Source of the DNA: Flavobacterium psychrophilum
Lineage (GTDB): Bacteria > Bacteroidota > Bacteroidia > Flavobacteriales > Flavobacteriaceae
Direction: 5' to 3'
Assembly (NCBI GenBank): GCA_022729635.1
Contig: DZAU01000052.1
Location: 1 to 14,531, forward strand
Length of the DNA: 14,531 bases
A program made the position numbers and the translations under genes. Position 1 is the stretch's first letter. Each line of letters starts with the position of its first letter. Below the pieces are notes generated by a model. It saw only the letters and a program-made list of their open reading frames with translations, was not told the origin of the DNA and ran no database searches. Below, one piece after another: positions 1 through 7,123 of this stretch.

Positions 1-58
1 TTTTATTTATTGTACTAAAGTAAAGAAAAATCATCATTTTTTTATTTATTTTTACAAA

Positions 59-409
59 ATGAAATTAACAGAGGAATATATCTTCCGGCAACCTGAGAAA
101 TATCAATCAATTTTACTTCATTTGATTAGTGTCTTTAATCGTGAAATTCCAGCATTGGAGCTATTGTTCAAGTATGGAATTCCTTATTTTTATTATCATA
201 AAAAACCGTTTTGTTATCTGGCTCCCAATCATAAAAAAGGTTTTGTTGACGCTGGTTTTGCCAGAGGTTTTCAATTGAAGCGAAACCAAGAATTTCTCGA
301 ATCTGAAAATAGAAACACTGTAAAGTCACTCCGTTATTATAGTCTTGAAGCTATTGATAATACTGTTTTGATAGACGTGATTAGGGAAATTCAAACTTTA
401 TATAAATAA
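59..409 (+). CDS. DUF1801 domain protein (YdhG-like)
   Basis: This 116-residue soluble protein reads as a DUF1801/YdhG-type domain over its whole length. It has an N-terminal helical part (about 1-30), the family-like patch around 37-62 (LLFKYGIPYFYYHKKPFCYL) and a C-terminal helix rich in Leu/Ile. There is no signal peptide or membrane segment. The molecular function of this family is not established; members are small cytoplasmic proteins sometimes compared with frataxin-like folds, so I give no reaction. The ATG at 59 is the first in frame after an AT-rich leader with no clear Shine-Dalgarno. It stands alone on the plus strand and ends directly at a bidirectional terminator shared with the convergent outer-membrane protein gene. 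Family assignment is fairly sure; function is unknown. Confidence 0.8.
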   Translation: MKLTEEYIFRQPEKYQSILLHLISVFNREIPALELLFKYGIPYFYYHKKPFCYLAPNHKKGFVDAGFARGFQLKRNQEFLESENRNTVKSLRYYSLEAIDNTVLIDVIREIQTLYK

Positions 410-434
410 AAAAATCTCCCTCGGGAGATTTTTT
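409..434. terminator. Bidirectional intrinsic terminator
   Basis: Perfect 12-bp inverted repeat (arms 409-420 and 423-434) with a GC-rich core ATCTCCC/GGGAGAT, an A-run on the left and a T-run on the right. It sits between two convergent genes, immediately after the stop codon at 409, and can terminate both. Confidence 0.85.
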
Positions 435-452
435 ATAATGTTATGAATTGAA

Positions 453-1367
453 TTAAATCCTAAAAATTCCTCCAAAAGCTAAAATAGTTTCTCCAAAAAA
501 GAAATGTTGTGAAGCACTATCTGAAGTGCTTTTTGTGGTACGAATATCTTGCATATTGATGTAACCACCTTTTAAAACACCTTCAATAGTAAAATATTTG
601 AAGAAAGTCAGGTTGATTCCCGCTTTAATCGAAGTTCCGTATCCTGAAACGTGGAATTCATCGTATCTTTCTTTGCCTAAAAGTGTAGTATTGGTTTTAG
701 GATATAGAACTCCAATTCCAAATCCTTCGTTAATATTCACCTGAAATTTATCGGTATTTTTAATACCAAACCAATGCGAAATATCATCCTGTCTGGCAAT
801 CTCGCTGTAAACATAATTTAATCCATCAGTATGTTCAAACATTAAAAAAGCAGGAATACCTTGTTGAGAAGTTCCTTCCTCAAAACCACCTTCCTGAGCA
901 CCATTTTGAGACATATCTACAGGTGTATTATTATAAACACCGTTGTAATAAGATCCAGATTGATCTGTAGGTAAATTAATATTACCAGTTACGTTAGCTA
1001 TTTGATTTTGGGTCATAACATATTTCATGTGATCTACTCCAAGAGACACGCTATATTTGTCGGAAAAAAAATAACCCAATTTAAAATTGGTTTGGGGAAT
1101 CGTCATTCGACCTGGTGTTATGTAATCAACGTGCCATCCTTTTGGTTTATCGTGGGCGTCGGTATTTTGAACTGTGAAATCGTAATCATTTCCTTTAAAA
1201 TGAATATCTGAGTCGGTAAATTTTTCTCTGTTTCCTCCCCAAGAGACGGTAAATTTTCCTTTGTTGTGAGCGGTATATCTTTCTTTTTTAATGGTGTCAT
1301 TTTGAGCAATTAAACTGATAGAAAAGCTTACAAATAACAATGTGGAGTATAAAAAATTTGTTTTCAA
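453..1367 (-). CDS. Predicted outer-membrane beta-barrel protein
   Basis: A 304-residue protein with a clear Sec signal peptide: Lys3, a hydrophobic stretch at about 4-20, and probable cleavage near SLIAQ-ND. The mature part has alternating aromatic/hydrophobic strands (for example FKLGYFFSDKYSVSLGVDHM and GTSIKAGINLTFFKYFTIEG) separated by polar Gly/Asn/Gln-rich loops. It ends in GGIFRI, with an aromatic near the C terminus as expected for an outer-membrane barrel. A low-complexity N/G/Q/E loop lies at about 128-168. I do not recognise a named family. It starts 16 bp after the kdsA stop on the same strand, so it is probably co-transcribed with kdsA, but nothing ties it to LPS directly. The barrel call is inferred from composition; the exact function is unknown. 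Confidence 0.7.
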   Translation of the reverse strand: MKTNFLYSTLLFVSFSISLIAQNDTIKKERYTAHNKGKFTVSWGGNREKFTDSDIHFKGNDYDFTVQNTDAHDKPKGWHVDYITPGRMTIPQTNFKLGYFFSDKYSVSLGVDHMKYVMTQNQIANVTGNINLPTDQSGSYYNGVYNNTPVDMSQNGAQEGGFEEGTSQQGIPAFLMFEHTDGLNYVYSEIARQDDISHWFGIKNTDKFQVNINEGFGIGVLYPKTNTTLLGKERYDEFHVSGYGTSIKAGINLTFFKYFTIEGVLKGGYINMQDIRTTKSTSDSASQHFFFGETILAFGGIFRI

Positions 1368-1383
1368 TGTTTTGGAGTTAAAT

Positions 1384-2202
1384 TTATAATTGATTAATGG
1401 TTTTTCTAATGGCGACTAGTTTAGTCATTAAGGACTCAAAATAGTCTAAATGCAACATATTAGCGCCATCACTTTTGGCATTGGCTGGATCGAAATGGGT
1501 TTCTATGAAAATTCCGTCCACGCCAACAGCGATTCCTGCTTTGGCGATGGTTTCAATCATATCAGGTCTTCCGCCTGTTACGCCAGCAGTTTGATTGGGT
1601 TGTTGTAAAGAATGTGTAACATCAAGAACTGTGCTTGCATACTGTTGCATCGTGGGAATTCCTCGAAAATCTACAATCATATCCTGATAGCCAAACATGG
1701 TTCCGCGATCAGTTACCATCACGTTTTGGTTGTTACAATCCAATACTTTTTGAACGGCATGTTTCATACTTTCGGGACTCATAAATTGTCCTTTTTTCAG
1801 ATTTACGACTTTTCCTGTATTGGCAGCAGCCACAACCAAATCAGTTTGACGAACCAAGAAAGCGGGAATTTGTAATACATCAACATATTCGGCAGCCAAT
1901 GCTGCATCTTCATTGGTATGAATATCGGTAACGGTGGGAACTCCAAAAGTTTCAGAAACTTTTCGAAGGATTCGCAGCGCTTTTTCATCTCCAATTCCCG
2001 AAAAGCTGTCTATTCTGGAACGATTGGCTTTCTTGAACGAACCTTTAAAAACGAAAGGAATTTCTAATTTATTGGTGATTCCAACTAATTTTTCGGCAAT
2101 TCGCATCGCCATTTCCTCGCCTTCAATGGCACAAGGTCCAGCCAATAGAAAGAAGTTACCGCTATCAGTATGTTTTATTTGTGGAATTTGCTGTATGTTC
2201 AT
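1384..2202 (-). CDS. kdsA: 3-deoxy-8-phosphooctulonate synthase (KDO-8-P synthase)
   Basis: This 272-residue enzyme condenses phosphoenolpyruvate with arabinose 5-phosphate to KDO 8-phosphate, the precursor of the inner-core sugar of lipopolysaccharide; it is cytoplasmic. The TIM-barrel family motifs are in order: AGPCAIE (21-27), VFKGSFKKANRS (51-62), QIPAFLVRQTDL (111-122), DRGTMFGY (165-172), DVTHSLQ (194-200) and FIETHFDPANAKSDG (232-246). Cys24, His197, Glu234 and Asp245 occupy the four positions that bind the divalent metal in the metal-dependent class (Aquifex type). The E. coli type has Asn at the first position. Length is normal for the family. It lies 48 bp downstream of a lipoprotein gene and 16 bp upstream of an outer-membrane protein gene on the same strand, and has a candidate -7 box of its own at 2222-2229. 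Confidence 0.97.
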   Translation of the reverse strand: MNIQQIPQIKHTDSGNFFLLAGPCAIEGEEMAMRIAEKLVGITNKLEIPFVFKGSFKKANRSRIDSFSGIGDEKALRILRKVSETFGVPTVTDIHTNEDAALAAEYVDVLQIPAFLVRQTDLVVAAANTGKVVNLKKGQFMSPESMKHAVQKVLDCNNQNVMVTDRGTMFGYQDMIVDFRGIPTMQQYASTVLDVTHSLQQPNQTAGVTGGRPDMIETIAKAGIAVGVDGIFIETHFDPANAKSDGANMLHLDYFESLMTKLVAIRKTINQL

Positions 2203-2221
2203 AGTGTTATTTTTGAAAAGG

Positions 2222-2229
2222 CAAAGATA
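2222..2229 (-). promoter_or_regulatory. Candidate kdsA promoter -7 box
   Basis: On the minus strand this reads TATCTTTG, a match to the Bacteroidota -7 consensus TAnnTTTG. It would place the transcript start roughly 10-15 nt before the kdsA ATG. I see no clear TTG -33 element at the usual spacing, so this may be a weak internal promoter behind the lipoprotein gene. Confidence 0.45.
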
Positions 2230-2250
2230 ATCAGGATTTGTGATTTGTAA

Positions 2251-2703
2251 TTATTTTTTTTTCAGTGTAAGTCCCACAGGAACCATCAGCACACCTTTTT
2301 CATAAATATTCAAATATAATGTTACCGGATTTTGTTGTCCTTCCCATCTTAATTGGAACACATCGAGTAAACCGGCTCCCATTTCGCTCCTTTTTGTGGG
2401 AAATGGACAGCAACTTTCTAGTTTTGTATAGGTTATTTTTTCGCCATTTGGCCCAGCCAAAGCATTCAAAAAACGATGTTGGTTTATGGTTTCATTTTTG
2501 GTTCCACTATAAAATATATTGATAGGATAATCTGGATCGTAACCGTATTTTTTGTCTTTGCTGTACTCGGTTATGATAAATGTATTGTTGTTTGCCAATG
2601 TTGGACTTGGAGCATTGTCATCTACATTTTTTATCGTCGATTGTGTGCTTACACAAGAAGTGGCAAGGATTAGCAAGGCGATAAATGGAACTATTTTTTT
2701 CAT
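2251..2703 (-). CDS. Small lipoprotein upstream of kdsA
   Basis: A 150-residue exported protein. Residues 1-16 form a Lys-initiated hydrophobic signal ending ILATSC, with Cys17 as the likely lipidated residue (the -3 position is Ala rather than Leu). The mature part is compact and looks like a single small domain. It has a Tyr/Asp-rich segment KYGYDPDYPINIFY (52-65), HRFLNALAGPNGEKI (76-90), a vicinal cysteine pair at 98-99 followed by PFPTKRSEMGAG, and a C-terminal beta-rich part LYLNIYEKGVLMVPVGLTL. I do not know its function. It has no KdsA-like sequence; because it sits next to kdsA, database entries naming similar proteins as KDO-8-P synthase should be treated as doubtful. It has a good promoter and probably heads the lipoprotein-kdsA-OMP transcript. 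Confidence 0.75.
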   Translation of the reverse strand: MKKIVPFIALLILATSCVSTQSTIKNVDDNAPSPTLANNNTFIITEYSKDKKYGYDPDYPINIFYSGTKNETINQHRFLNALAGPNGEKITYTKLESCCPFPTKRSEMGAGLLDVFQLRWEGQQNPVTLYLNIYEKGVLMVPVGLTLKKK

Positions 2704-2752
2704 AATAGGGGTTTTAAATTTTTTGGAATGCTATTGTATAAAATTTATACAA

Positions 2753-2783
2753 CAAATTTAAAAGGTATTGCTGCCATAAACAA
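2753..2783 (-). promoter_or_regulatory. Bacteroidota-type promoter of the lipoprotein-kdsA block
   Basis: On the minus strand a TTG (-33) at 2783-2781 is followed, after 20 nt, by TAAATTTG (-7) at 2760-2753. This fits the Bacteroidota TTG / TAnnTTTG arrangement with normal spacing and leaves a leader of roughly 40 nt before the ATG at 2703. Confidence 0.6.
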
Positions 2784-2851
2784 CAATTATGCCTTAATTA
2801 TTCTTCTTTATAAAATTAGAATTATTATTTTCGCCAAATAAAAGTAATGTT

Positions 2852-3409
2852 ATGGATTTTATTTTTCATACTTGGACTTGGTATGTTTCGGGCTTTTTGA
2901 TAGGAATAGTGATGCTTTCTCTAATTTATTTCGGAAAAACTTTCGGCATGTCATCTAATTTACGTTCCTTATGTGCTATGACTGGATTGGGAAAAAAGGT
3001 AGGTTTTTTTGATTTTGACTGGAAATCACAACGTTGGAATTTATTTGTGGTTTTGGGTGCTATGTTTGGTGGTTTTATTGCAGTTCATTTTATGAGCGAT
3101 GCTTCAAATGTTGCGATTAATCCAAAAACAATTGCCCAATTGGCACAACTAGGAATCGATGCTCCGAATGGAAAATTATTGCCAGATACATTATTTGCAA
3201 ACGACATTTTTCAATCTCCAAAGATGATTTTAATTTTGATTATTGGCGGTATTTTAATAGGTTTTGGAACTCGTTACGCCAGCGGTTGTACTTCTGGACA
3301 CGCTATTTATGGGTTGAGCAGTTTGCAATTGCCATCTTTAAAGGCTGTGATTGGGTTTTTTATTGGAGGATTAATAATGGTGCATTTCATTTTACCTTTA
3401 ATTTTTTAA
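2852..3409 (+). CDS. YeeE/YedE family sulfur transporter, N-terminal half protein
   Basis: A 185-residue integral membrane protein of the YeeE/YedE (DUF395) family, whose studied members take up thiosulfate or move sulfur compounds. Hydrophobic segments lie at about 10-27, 63-80, 124-140 and 163-184. Two family Cys motifs are visible: SSNLRSLCAMTGLG (34-47, Cys41) and the strongly conserved RYASGCTSGHAIYGLS (141-156, Cys146). At 185 residues it is about half of a full-length YeeE. The next gene, 3 bp downstream, supplies the other half, so the two very likely form one transporter. The substrate cannot be read from sequence; thiosulfate is a family-based inference. A near-consensus -7 box TATTTTCG lies at 2826-2833, and the gene diverges from the lipoprotein-kdsA block. 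Confidence 0.9.
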   Translation: MDFIFHTWTWYVSGFLIGIVMLSLIYFGKTFGMSSNLRSLCAMTGLGKKVGFFDFDWKSQRWNLFVVLGAMFGGFIAVHFMSDASNVAINPKTIAQLAQLGIDAPNGKLLPDTLFANDIFQSPKMILILIIGGILIGFGTRYASGCTSGHAIYGLSSLQLPSLKAVIGFFIGGLIMVHFILPLIF

Positions 3410-3412
3410 AAA

Positions 3413-3826
3413 ATGAAAGTATTAAAATACATACTTGTTGGTTTTATTTTCGGAATTGTTTTAACAAAATCCGAAGCAGTTTCTTGGTATCGAATTTATG
3501 AAATGTTTCTGTTTCAATCGTTCCACATGTACGGAGTCATTATGGTTGCTGTTGTTACAGGAGTTATTGGAATCCAAATTATTAAAAGAAATAACATCAA
3601 AGACATCAAAGGTTTGCCAATAGAAATTATCCCTAAAGAACCTGGTTCCACACGATTTTGGATTGGAGGCATTTTCTTTGGATTGGGTTGGGCGTTGGTA
3701 GGCTCTTGTCCTGGTCCAATATTTATATTGCTTGGTGCTGGATTTTTGCCAATACTATTAGTGCTTTTTGGAGCTCTTTTTGGTACTTTTTTATACGGAT
3801 TGTTAAAAGATAAATTGCCACATTAA
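3413..3826 (+). CDS. YeeE/YedE family (DUF6691-type) transporter, C-terminal half protein
   Basis: A 137-residue membrane protein with four hydrophobic segments (about 4-18, 38-57, 82-97 and 103-130). The hallmark is GWALVGSCPGPIFILLGAG (92-110), in which Cys99 corresponds to the conserved YeeE cysteine motif of the second half. The central stretch GLPIEIIPKEPGSTRFWIGG is typical of the partner subunit of split YeeE systems. It begins 3 bp after the stop of the first half, so the pair is certainly one operon and translation is probably coupled. Together the two chains carry three conserved cysteines (41, 146 and 99), the number used for substrate hand-over in full-length thiosulfate carriers. 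Lack of a nearby rhodanese or sulfurtransferase gene leaves the downstream pathway open. Confidence 0.88.
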   Translation: MKVLKYILVGFIFGIVLTKSEAVSWYRIYEMFLFQSFHMYGVIMVAVVTGVIGIQIIKRNNIKDIKGLPIEIIPKEPGSTRFWIGGIFFGLGWALVGSCPGPIFILLGAGFLPILLVLFGALFGTFLYGLLKDKLPH

Positions 3827-3844
3827 GACTAAACTATTTCAATA

Positions 3845-3884
3845 AAAAAAACAGGATTTTCTTTTTAGAAAATCCTGTTTTTTT
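3845..3884. terminator. Strong bidirectional terminator
   Basis: Perfect 18-bp inverted repeat (arms 3845-3862 and 3867-3884) with a TTTT loop, core ACAGGATTTTCT/AGAAAATCCTGT, an A-run on the left and a T-run on the right. It separates the convergent transporter pair and clpS. Confidence 0.9.
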
Positions 3885-3901
3885 GTTTAAGATTAAAATG
3901 G

Positions 3902-4177
3902 TTAAACTATCTCAGCGCTCAATCCGGCTTGGAGTAATTGGGTGCATTGGGGTTTTAGTTTGTCATAATTGCCTGTTTTTACAGTGCATTTTCCGTTATA
4001 GTGTACAATCAAAGAACATTGTTCGGCTTGTTCCGGCGTGTGTTCGCAAACTCTGATTAAGGTTTCTATCACATGGTCAAAAGTGTTTACATCGTCATTA
4101 TAAACTATAATTTCATTGTTTATTGAAGTTGCTTCTTTAAGGCTAACTCTTTCTCTAACTTTTTCTTTAGTGCTCAT
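3902..4177 (-). CDS. clpS: ClpS, ATP-dependent Clp protease adaptor
   Basis: ClpS recognises N-degron substrates with bulky hydrophobic N-terminal residues and delivers them to ClpA/ClpC-type unfoldases. With the start at ATG 4177 the product is 91 residues. The open frame extends to a TTG at 4210, but the extra 11 codons are not family-like. Pocket residues are visible: IVYNDDVNTFDHV (24-36), with Asn27, Asp28 and Asp29 matching the alpha-amino-binding NDD, and VHYNGK (58-63) with the conserved His59. The N-terminal 20 residues are the usual flexible, charged tail that engages the unfoldase. It lies 37 bp downstream of prmA on the same strand, so the two are probably co-transcribed, and it ends at the bidirectional terminator. 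The assignment is secure. Confidence 0.93.
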   Translation of the reverse strand: MSTKEKVRERVSLKEATSINNEIIVYNDDVNTFDHVIETLIRVCEHTPEQAEQCSLIVHYNGKCTVKTGNYDKLKPQCTQLLQAGLSAEIV

Positions 4178-4214
4178 CTCAATTCTGTTTTGTACTAAAT
4201 TAGATTTCAAAATA

Positions 4215-5048
4215 CTAATTTACATATTTTAAGGATACCCAATTATTTCTTTCGAACTTTTTAACATAAGTCAGTCCTTTTTCGGTGCAAGAAACATCAA
4301 TAAACGGAAAGTCTTCTTCATAAAATCCGCTTAATAATAAGGTAGCATTTGGATTTAAACAATTCACATAGCTTTGCATATCATTTAGCAAAATATTTCT
4401 GTTGATATTGGCAATAATCAAATCATATTTTTTGTCTTTCAACAAACTGGCATCACCTTCATAAACTGAAATATGCTGACAATTATTGCGCTCGGCATTT
4501 TCTATGGAATTCAAATAGCACCAGTTATCAATGTCAATGGCGTCAATGGGGTGAGCACCTTTCATCTCTGCCAAAATTGCTAAAATTGCAGTTCCGCAGC
4601 CCATATCCAGAGTTTTCATTCCCGTAACATTCATTTCTAACAAATGCTGAATCATCATGTGTGTGGTTTCGTGATGCCCAGTTCCGAAACTCATTTTAGG
4701 TTCAATTACAATGTCAAACTCGGCATCGGTTTTTGGGTGAAAAGGAGCACGAACATGGCATTTTCCATCCACATCAATAGGTTCAAAATTCTTTTCCCAT
4801 TCTTCGTTCCAATTGACTTGGTCTATTTCTTCGATTTTATATGAAATAGTGAATTCTGGAGATTTTAAAATGAATAAATCATCCAGAATGGTTGGTGTCC
4901 AAAGGTCTTTTTGAATGTAAGCTACAATGCCTAAATCACTGTCGATAAAGCTTTCGAAAGGAAGTTCGCCCAATTCGGCAATAAGAATTTCTGAACCCAA
5001 TTCTTTTGGTTCAACCGTGAAATGGTAACCCAAATATATATTTGACAT
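4215..5048 (-). CDS. prmA: Ribosomal protein L11 methyltransferase
   Basis: PrmA uses S-adenosylmethionine to methylate lysines and the N-terminal amino group of ribosomal protein L11. The 277-residue product has the expected two-part layout: an N-terminal L11-recognition domain (about 1-75) and a C-terminal Rossmann methyltransferase. Diagnostic motifs are IEPKMSFGTGHHETTH (115-130), the SAM-binding loop TLDMGCGTAILAILA (146-160), the acidic end of the next strand IDIDNW (171-176), and NINRN (214-218) in the catalytic-loop position. Length is close to the family norm. It is followed by clpS and has its own -7 box at 5065-5072, divergent from pyrD. It is probably not essential, since prmA is dispensable in studied bacteria. 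Confidence 0.93.
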   Translation of the reverse strand: MSNIYLGYHFTVEPKELGSEILIAELGELPFESFIDSDLGIVAYIQKDLWTPTILDDLFILKSPEFTISYKIEEIDQVNWNEEWEKNFEPIDVDGKCHVRAPFHPKTDAEFDIVIEPKMSFGTGHHETTHMMIQHLLEMNVTGMKTLDMGCGTAILAILAEMKGAHPIDAIDIDNWCYLNSIENAERNNCQHISVYEGDASLLKDKKYDLIIANINRNILLNDMQSYVNCLNPNATLLLSGFYEEDFPFIDVSCTEKGLTYVKKFERNNWVSLKYVN

Positions 5049-5064
5049 AAAAGTTATTTTTTTG

Positions 5065-5072
5065 CAAAGCTA
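5065..5072 (-). promoter_or_regulatory. Candidate prmA-clpS promoter -7 box
   Basis: The minus strand reads TAGCTTTG, followed by CA. It matches TAnnTTTG and lies 16 nt before the prmA ATG, so the leader would be about 10 nt. A TTTG at 5092-5089 (minus) could serve as -33, with a slightly short 16-nt spacer. Confidence 0.5.
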
Positions 5073-5118
5073 GGGAAATTAATTCACCCAAATATTCATT
5101 AAATCGAGAAGATAATTT

Positions 5119-5126
5119 TACTTTTG
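5119..5126 (+). promoter_or_regulatory. Candidate pyrD promoter -7 box
   Basis: TACTTTTG followed by CAC, matching TAnnTTTG, 19 nt before the pyrD ATG. The expected transcript start is about 12-14 nt before the ATG. No clear TTG -33 box is visible. Back to back with the prmA -7 box, it makes the 97-bp gap a divergent promoter region. Confidence 0.55.
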
Positions 5127-5145
5127 CACAACAACACACCGCATT

Positions 5146-6165
5146 ATGTATAAACAAATTATTCGCCCAATATTTTTTTGGTTTGATCCCGAAAAAGTGC
5201 ATCATTTCAGCTTTTCTTGCATTCGAATTGTGTCAAAAATCCCTGGAATTTCATCCCTTTTCAAACTAATTTTCGAAGTCAAAGATACACGCTTGGAAAC
5301 CGAAGTCTTTGGGTTAAAATTCAAAAACCCTGTTGGATTGGCGGCTGGTTTTGACAAAGATGCTTCACTTTATAAGGAATTATCAAATTTTGGTTTTGGG
5401 TTTATCGAAATTGGAACTCTAACACCAAAAGCCCAAGAAGGAAATCCAAAAAAGCGAATATTTCGACTCATTGAAGATAATGCACTCATTAACAGAATGG
5501 GGTTTAATAATGGAGGAGTTCTTGAAGCGGTTGAGAGGCTAAAGAAAAACAAAGACGTTCTTATTGGCGGAAATATTGGAAAAAACAAACTGACTCCAAA
5601 TGAAAATGCGGTAGAAGATTATCTTATTTGCTTCGATGCGTTATACGATTATGTCAATTATTTTGTGGTTAATGTGAGTTCGCCAAATACGCCAAACCTC
5701 AGAGAATTACAGGAAAAAGAACCGTTGACGAAATTATTGCAAGCCTTGCAAGATAAAAATTTGGCAAAGCCAAAACAGAAACCAATCTTGTTGAAAATCG
5801 CTCCTGATTTGACGGATTCGCAATTGTTTGATATTATTGATATTGTAAAAGAAACCAAAATTGCAGGAGTTATCGCTACCAACACTACTTTGTCACGTGA
5901 AGGATTGCAATCTGAAAATAAAATAGAAACTGGCGGAATGTCAGGAAAACCTTTAAGAAATCGCTCTACCGAAGTCATCCGTTTTCTTTCCGAAAAAAGC
6001 AACAAAGCCTTTCCAATTATTGGAGTAGGAGGAATTCATTCGGCAGAAGATGCTTTAGAAAAATTAGAAGCTGGAGCGAGTTTAATCCAACTTTATACTG
6101 GTTTTATTTATGAAGGACCTTGTTTAATCAAGAAAATTAATACGGCAATTTTGCAACAACTTTAA
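5146..6165 (+). CDS. pyrD: Dihydroorotate dehydrogenase, class 2 (quinone-dependent)
   Basis: This enzyme catalyses the fourth step of pyrimidine synthesis, oxidising dihydroorotate to orotate with FMN and passing electrons to the membrane quinone pool (menaquinone in most Bacteroidota). The 339-residue chain has the N-terminal class-2 extension (about 1-45: [20 protein letters not shown]), which forms the membrane-associated quinone tunnel. Then follow [13 protein letters not shown] (61-73), [21 protein letters not shown] (88-108), NRMGFNN (116-122), [15 protein letters not shown] (175-189) with Ser179 at the class-2 catalytic-base position, ATNTT (244-248), GGMSGKPL (263-270) and the phosphate-binding [15 protein letters not shown] (291-305). 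A class-1 enzyme would have Cys instead of this Ser and lack the extension. The HMG-CoA lyase-like gene follows after 37 bp. Confidence 0.97.
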   Translation: MYKQIIRPIFFWFDPEKVHHFSFSCIRIVSKIPGISSLFKLIFEVKDTRLETEVFGLKFKNPVGLAAGFDKDASLYKELSNFGFGFIEIGTLTPKAQEGNPKKRIFRLIEDNALINRMGFNNGGVLEAVERLKKNKDVLIGGNIGKNKLTPNENAVEDYLICFDALYDYVNYFVVNVSSPNTPNLRELQEKEPLTKLLQALQDKNLAKPKQKPILLKIAPDLTDSQLFDIIDIVKETKIAGVIATNTTLSREGLQSENKIETGGMSGKPLRNRSTEVIRFLSEKSNKAFPIIGVGGIHSAEDALEKLEAGASLIQLYTGFIYEGPCLIKKINTAILQQL

Positions 6166-6187
6166 ACTTTTAAATTCTAAACTTTCT

Positions 6188-6195
6188 TATATTTG
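6188..6195 (+). promoter_or_regulatory. Candidate -7 box almost abutting the HMG-CoA lyase ATG
   Basis: TATATTTG, an exact TAnnTTTG match, ends only 7 nt before the ATG at 6203. If used, transcription would start at or within a few nucleotides of the start codon, giving a leaderless mRNA. There is no TTG -33 box at normal spacing, so chance in AT-rich DNA is possible. Confidence 0.35.
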
Positions 6196-6202
6196 GACTT
6201 CA

Positions 6203-7066
6203 ATGAAAAAAATAAAAATCATCGAATGTCCGCGAGATGCAATGCAAGGAATAAAGAATTTTATTCCCACAGCAAGAAAAGTGGCTTACATTCAGTCGTT
6301 GCTGCGTGTTGGGTTTGATACCATTGATTTTGGAAGTTTTGTCTCTCCCAAAGCCATTCCGCAAATGCAGGATACTGCCGATGTTTTGGCACAATTAGAT
6401 TTATCGCAAACGCAAAGTAAATTGCTCGCCATAATTGCCAATACACAGGGAGCAATTACCGCTTCAAAACACCAACCTATACAGTATTTGGGTTTTCCTT
6501 TTTCGATTTCAGAGAATTTTCAAATGCGGAATACACATAAAACTATCACCGAATCGTTGATAACTTTGCAGGAAATTCTTGAAATTGGCGATAAAAATAA
6601 TAAAGAAATCGTGGCTTACCTTTCGATGGGATTCGGGAATCCTTACGGTGATCCTTGGAACGTGGAAATTGTGGGCGAATGGACTGAAAAATTATCAAAA
6701 ATGGGAGTGAAAATTCTTTCGCTTTCTGACACCGTTGGCAGTTCAACTCCAGAAGTGATTCAGTATTTGTTTTCGCATTTAATTCCAAAATATCCCGAGA
6801 TTGAATTTGGTGCCCATTTGCACACAACGCCAGATAAATGGTTCGAGAAAATTGATGCCGCTTACAATGCTGGATGTCGCCGTTTTGATGGAGCCATTCA
6901 AGGTTTTGGCGGATGCCCAATGGCAAGAGATGTTTTAACTGGAAATATGCCAACAGAGAAATTGGTTTCTTATTTTACTTCCAAAAAAGGAAATACAAAC
7001 ATAAGTGCAATGAGTTTTGAAAGTGCTTATAATGAAGCCTCAAAATTGTTTGGGGAGTTTCATTAG
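6203..7066 (+). CDS. Hydroxymethylglutaryl-CoA lyase-like protein
   Basis: The family cleaves HMG-CoA into acetyl-CoA and acetoacetate, the last step of leucine breakdown. The 287-residue TIM barrel of the DRE-metallolyase group shows CPRDAMQ (9-15; Arg11 and Asp12 correspond to the catalytic/metal RD), SFVSPKAIPQM (45-55, near-identical to the family signature), AHLHTTP (204-210; His205 and His207 as metal ligands) and the lyase signature GFGGCPMARDVLTGNMPTEKLV (234-255) with catalytic-loop Cys238. Differences from characterised lyases are Asp42 where they have Glu before the SFVSP motif, and HLHTT rather than HxHDT after the metal histidines. HMG-CoA lyase is the best call, but a related acyl-CoA substrate is possible. 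The start is fixed by the motif at 9-15. Confidence 0.82.
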   Translation: MKKIKIIECPRDAMQGIKNFIPTARKVAYIQSLLRVGFDTIDFGSFVSPKAIPQMQDTADVLAQLDLSQTQSKLLAIIANTQGAITASKHQPIQYLGFPFSISENFQMRNTHKTITESLITLQEILEIGDKNNKEIVAYLSMGFGNPYGDPWNVEIVGEWTEKLSKMGVKILSLSDTVGSSTPEVIQYLFSHLIPKYPEIEFGAHLHTTPDKWFEKIDAAYNAGCRRFDGAIQGFGGCPMARDVLTGNMPTEKLVSYFTSKKGNTNISAMSFESAYNEASKLFGEFH

Positions 7067-7123
7067 AAATAATAAATTACCTTTACTTTCGTTATAAATA
7101 TAACTCCCCAAGTCTTGAATAGT

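Noticed and set aside
2319..2761. Plus-strand open frames opposite the small lipoprotein
   Set aside because: The minus-strand frame has a signal peptide, lipobox and promoter; the plus-strand frames are hydrophobic shadows of it.
4178..4210. N-terminal extension of ClpS from a TTG at 4210
   Set aside because: The 11 extra residues are not family-like, TTG is a poor start here, and an ATG at 4177 gives a normal-length ClpS.
7115..7123. Lipoprotein start at TTG 7115
   Set aside because: An ATG three codons later gives a better signal peptide beginning MNKF; nothing supports the TTG.
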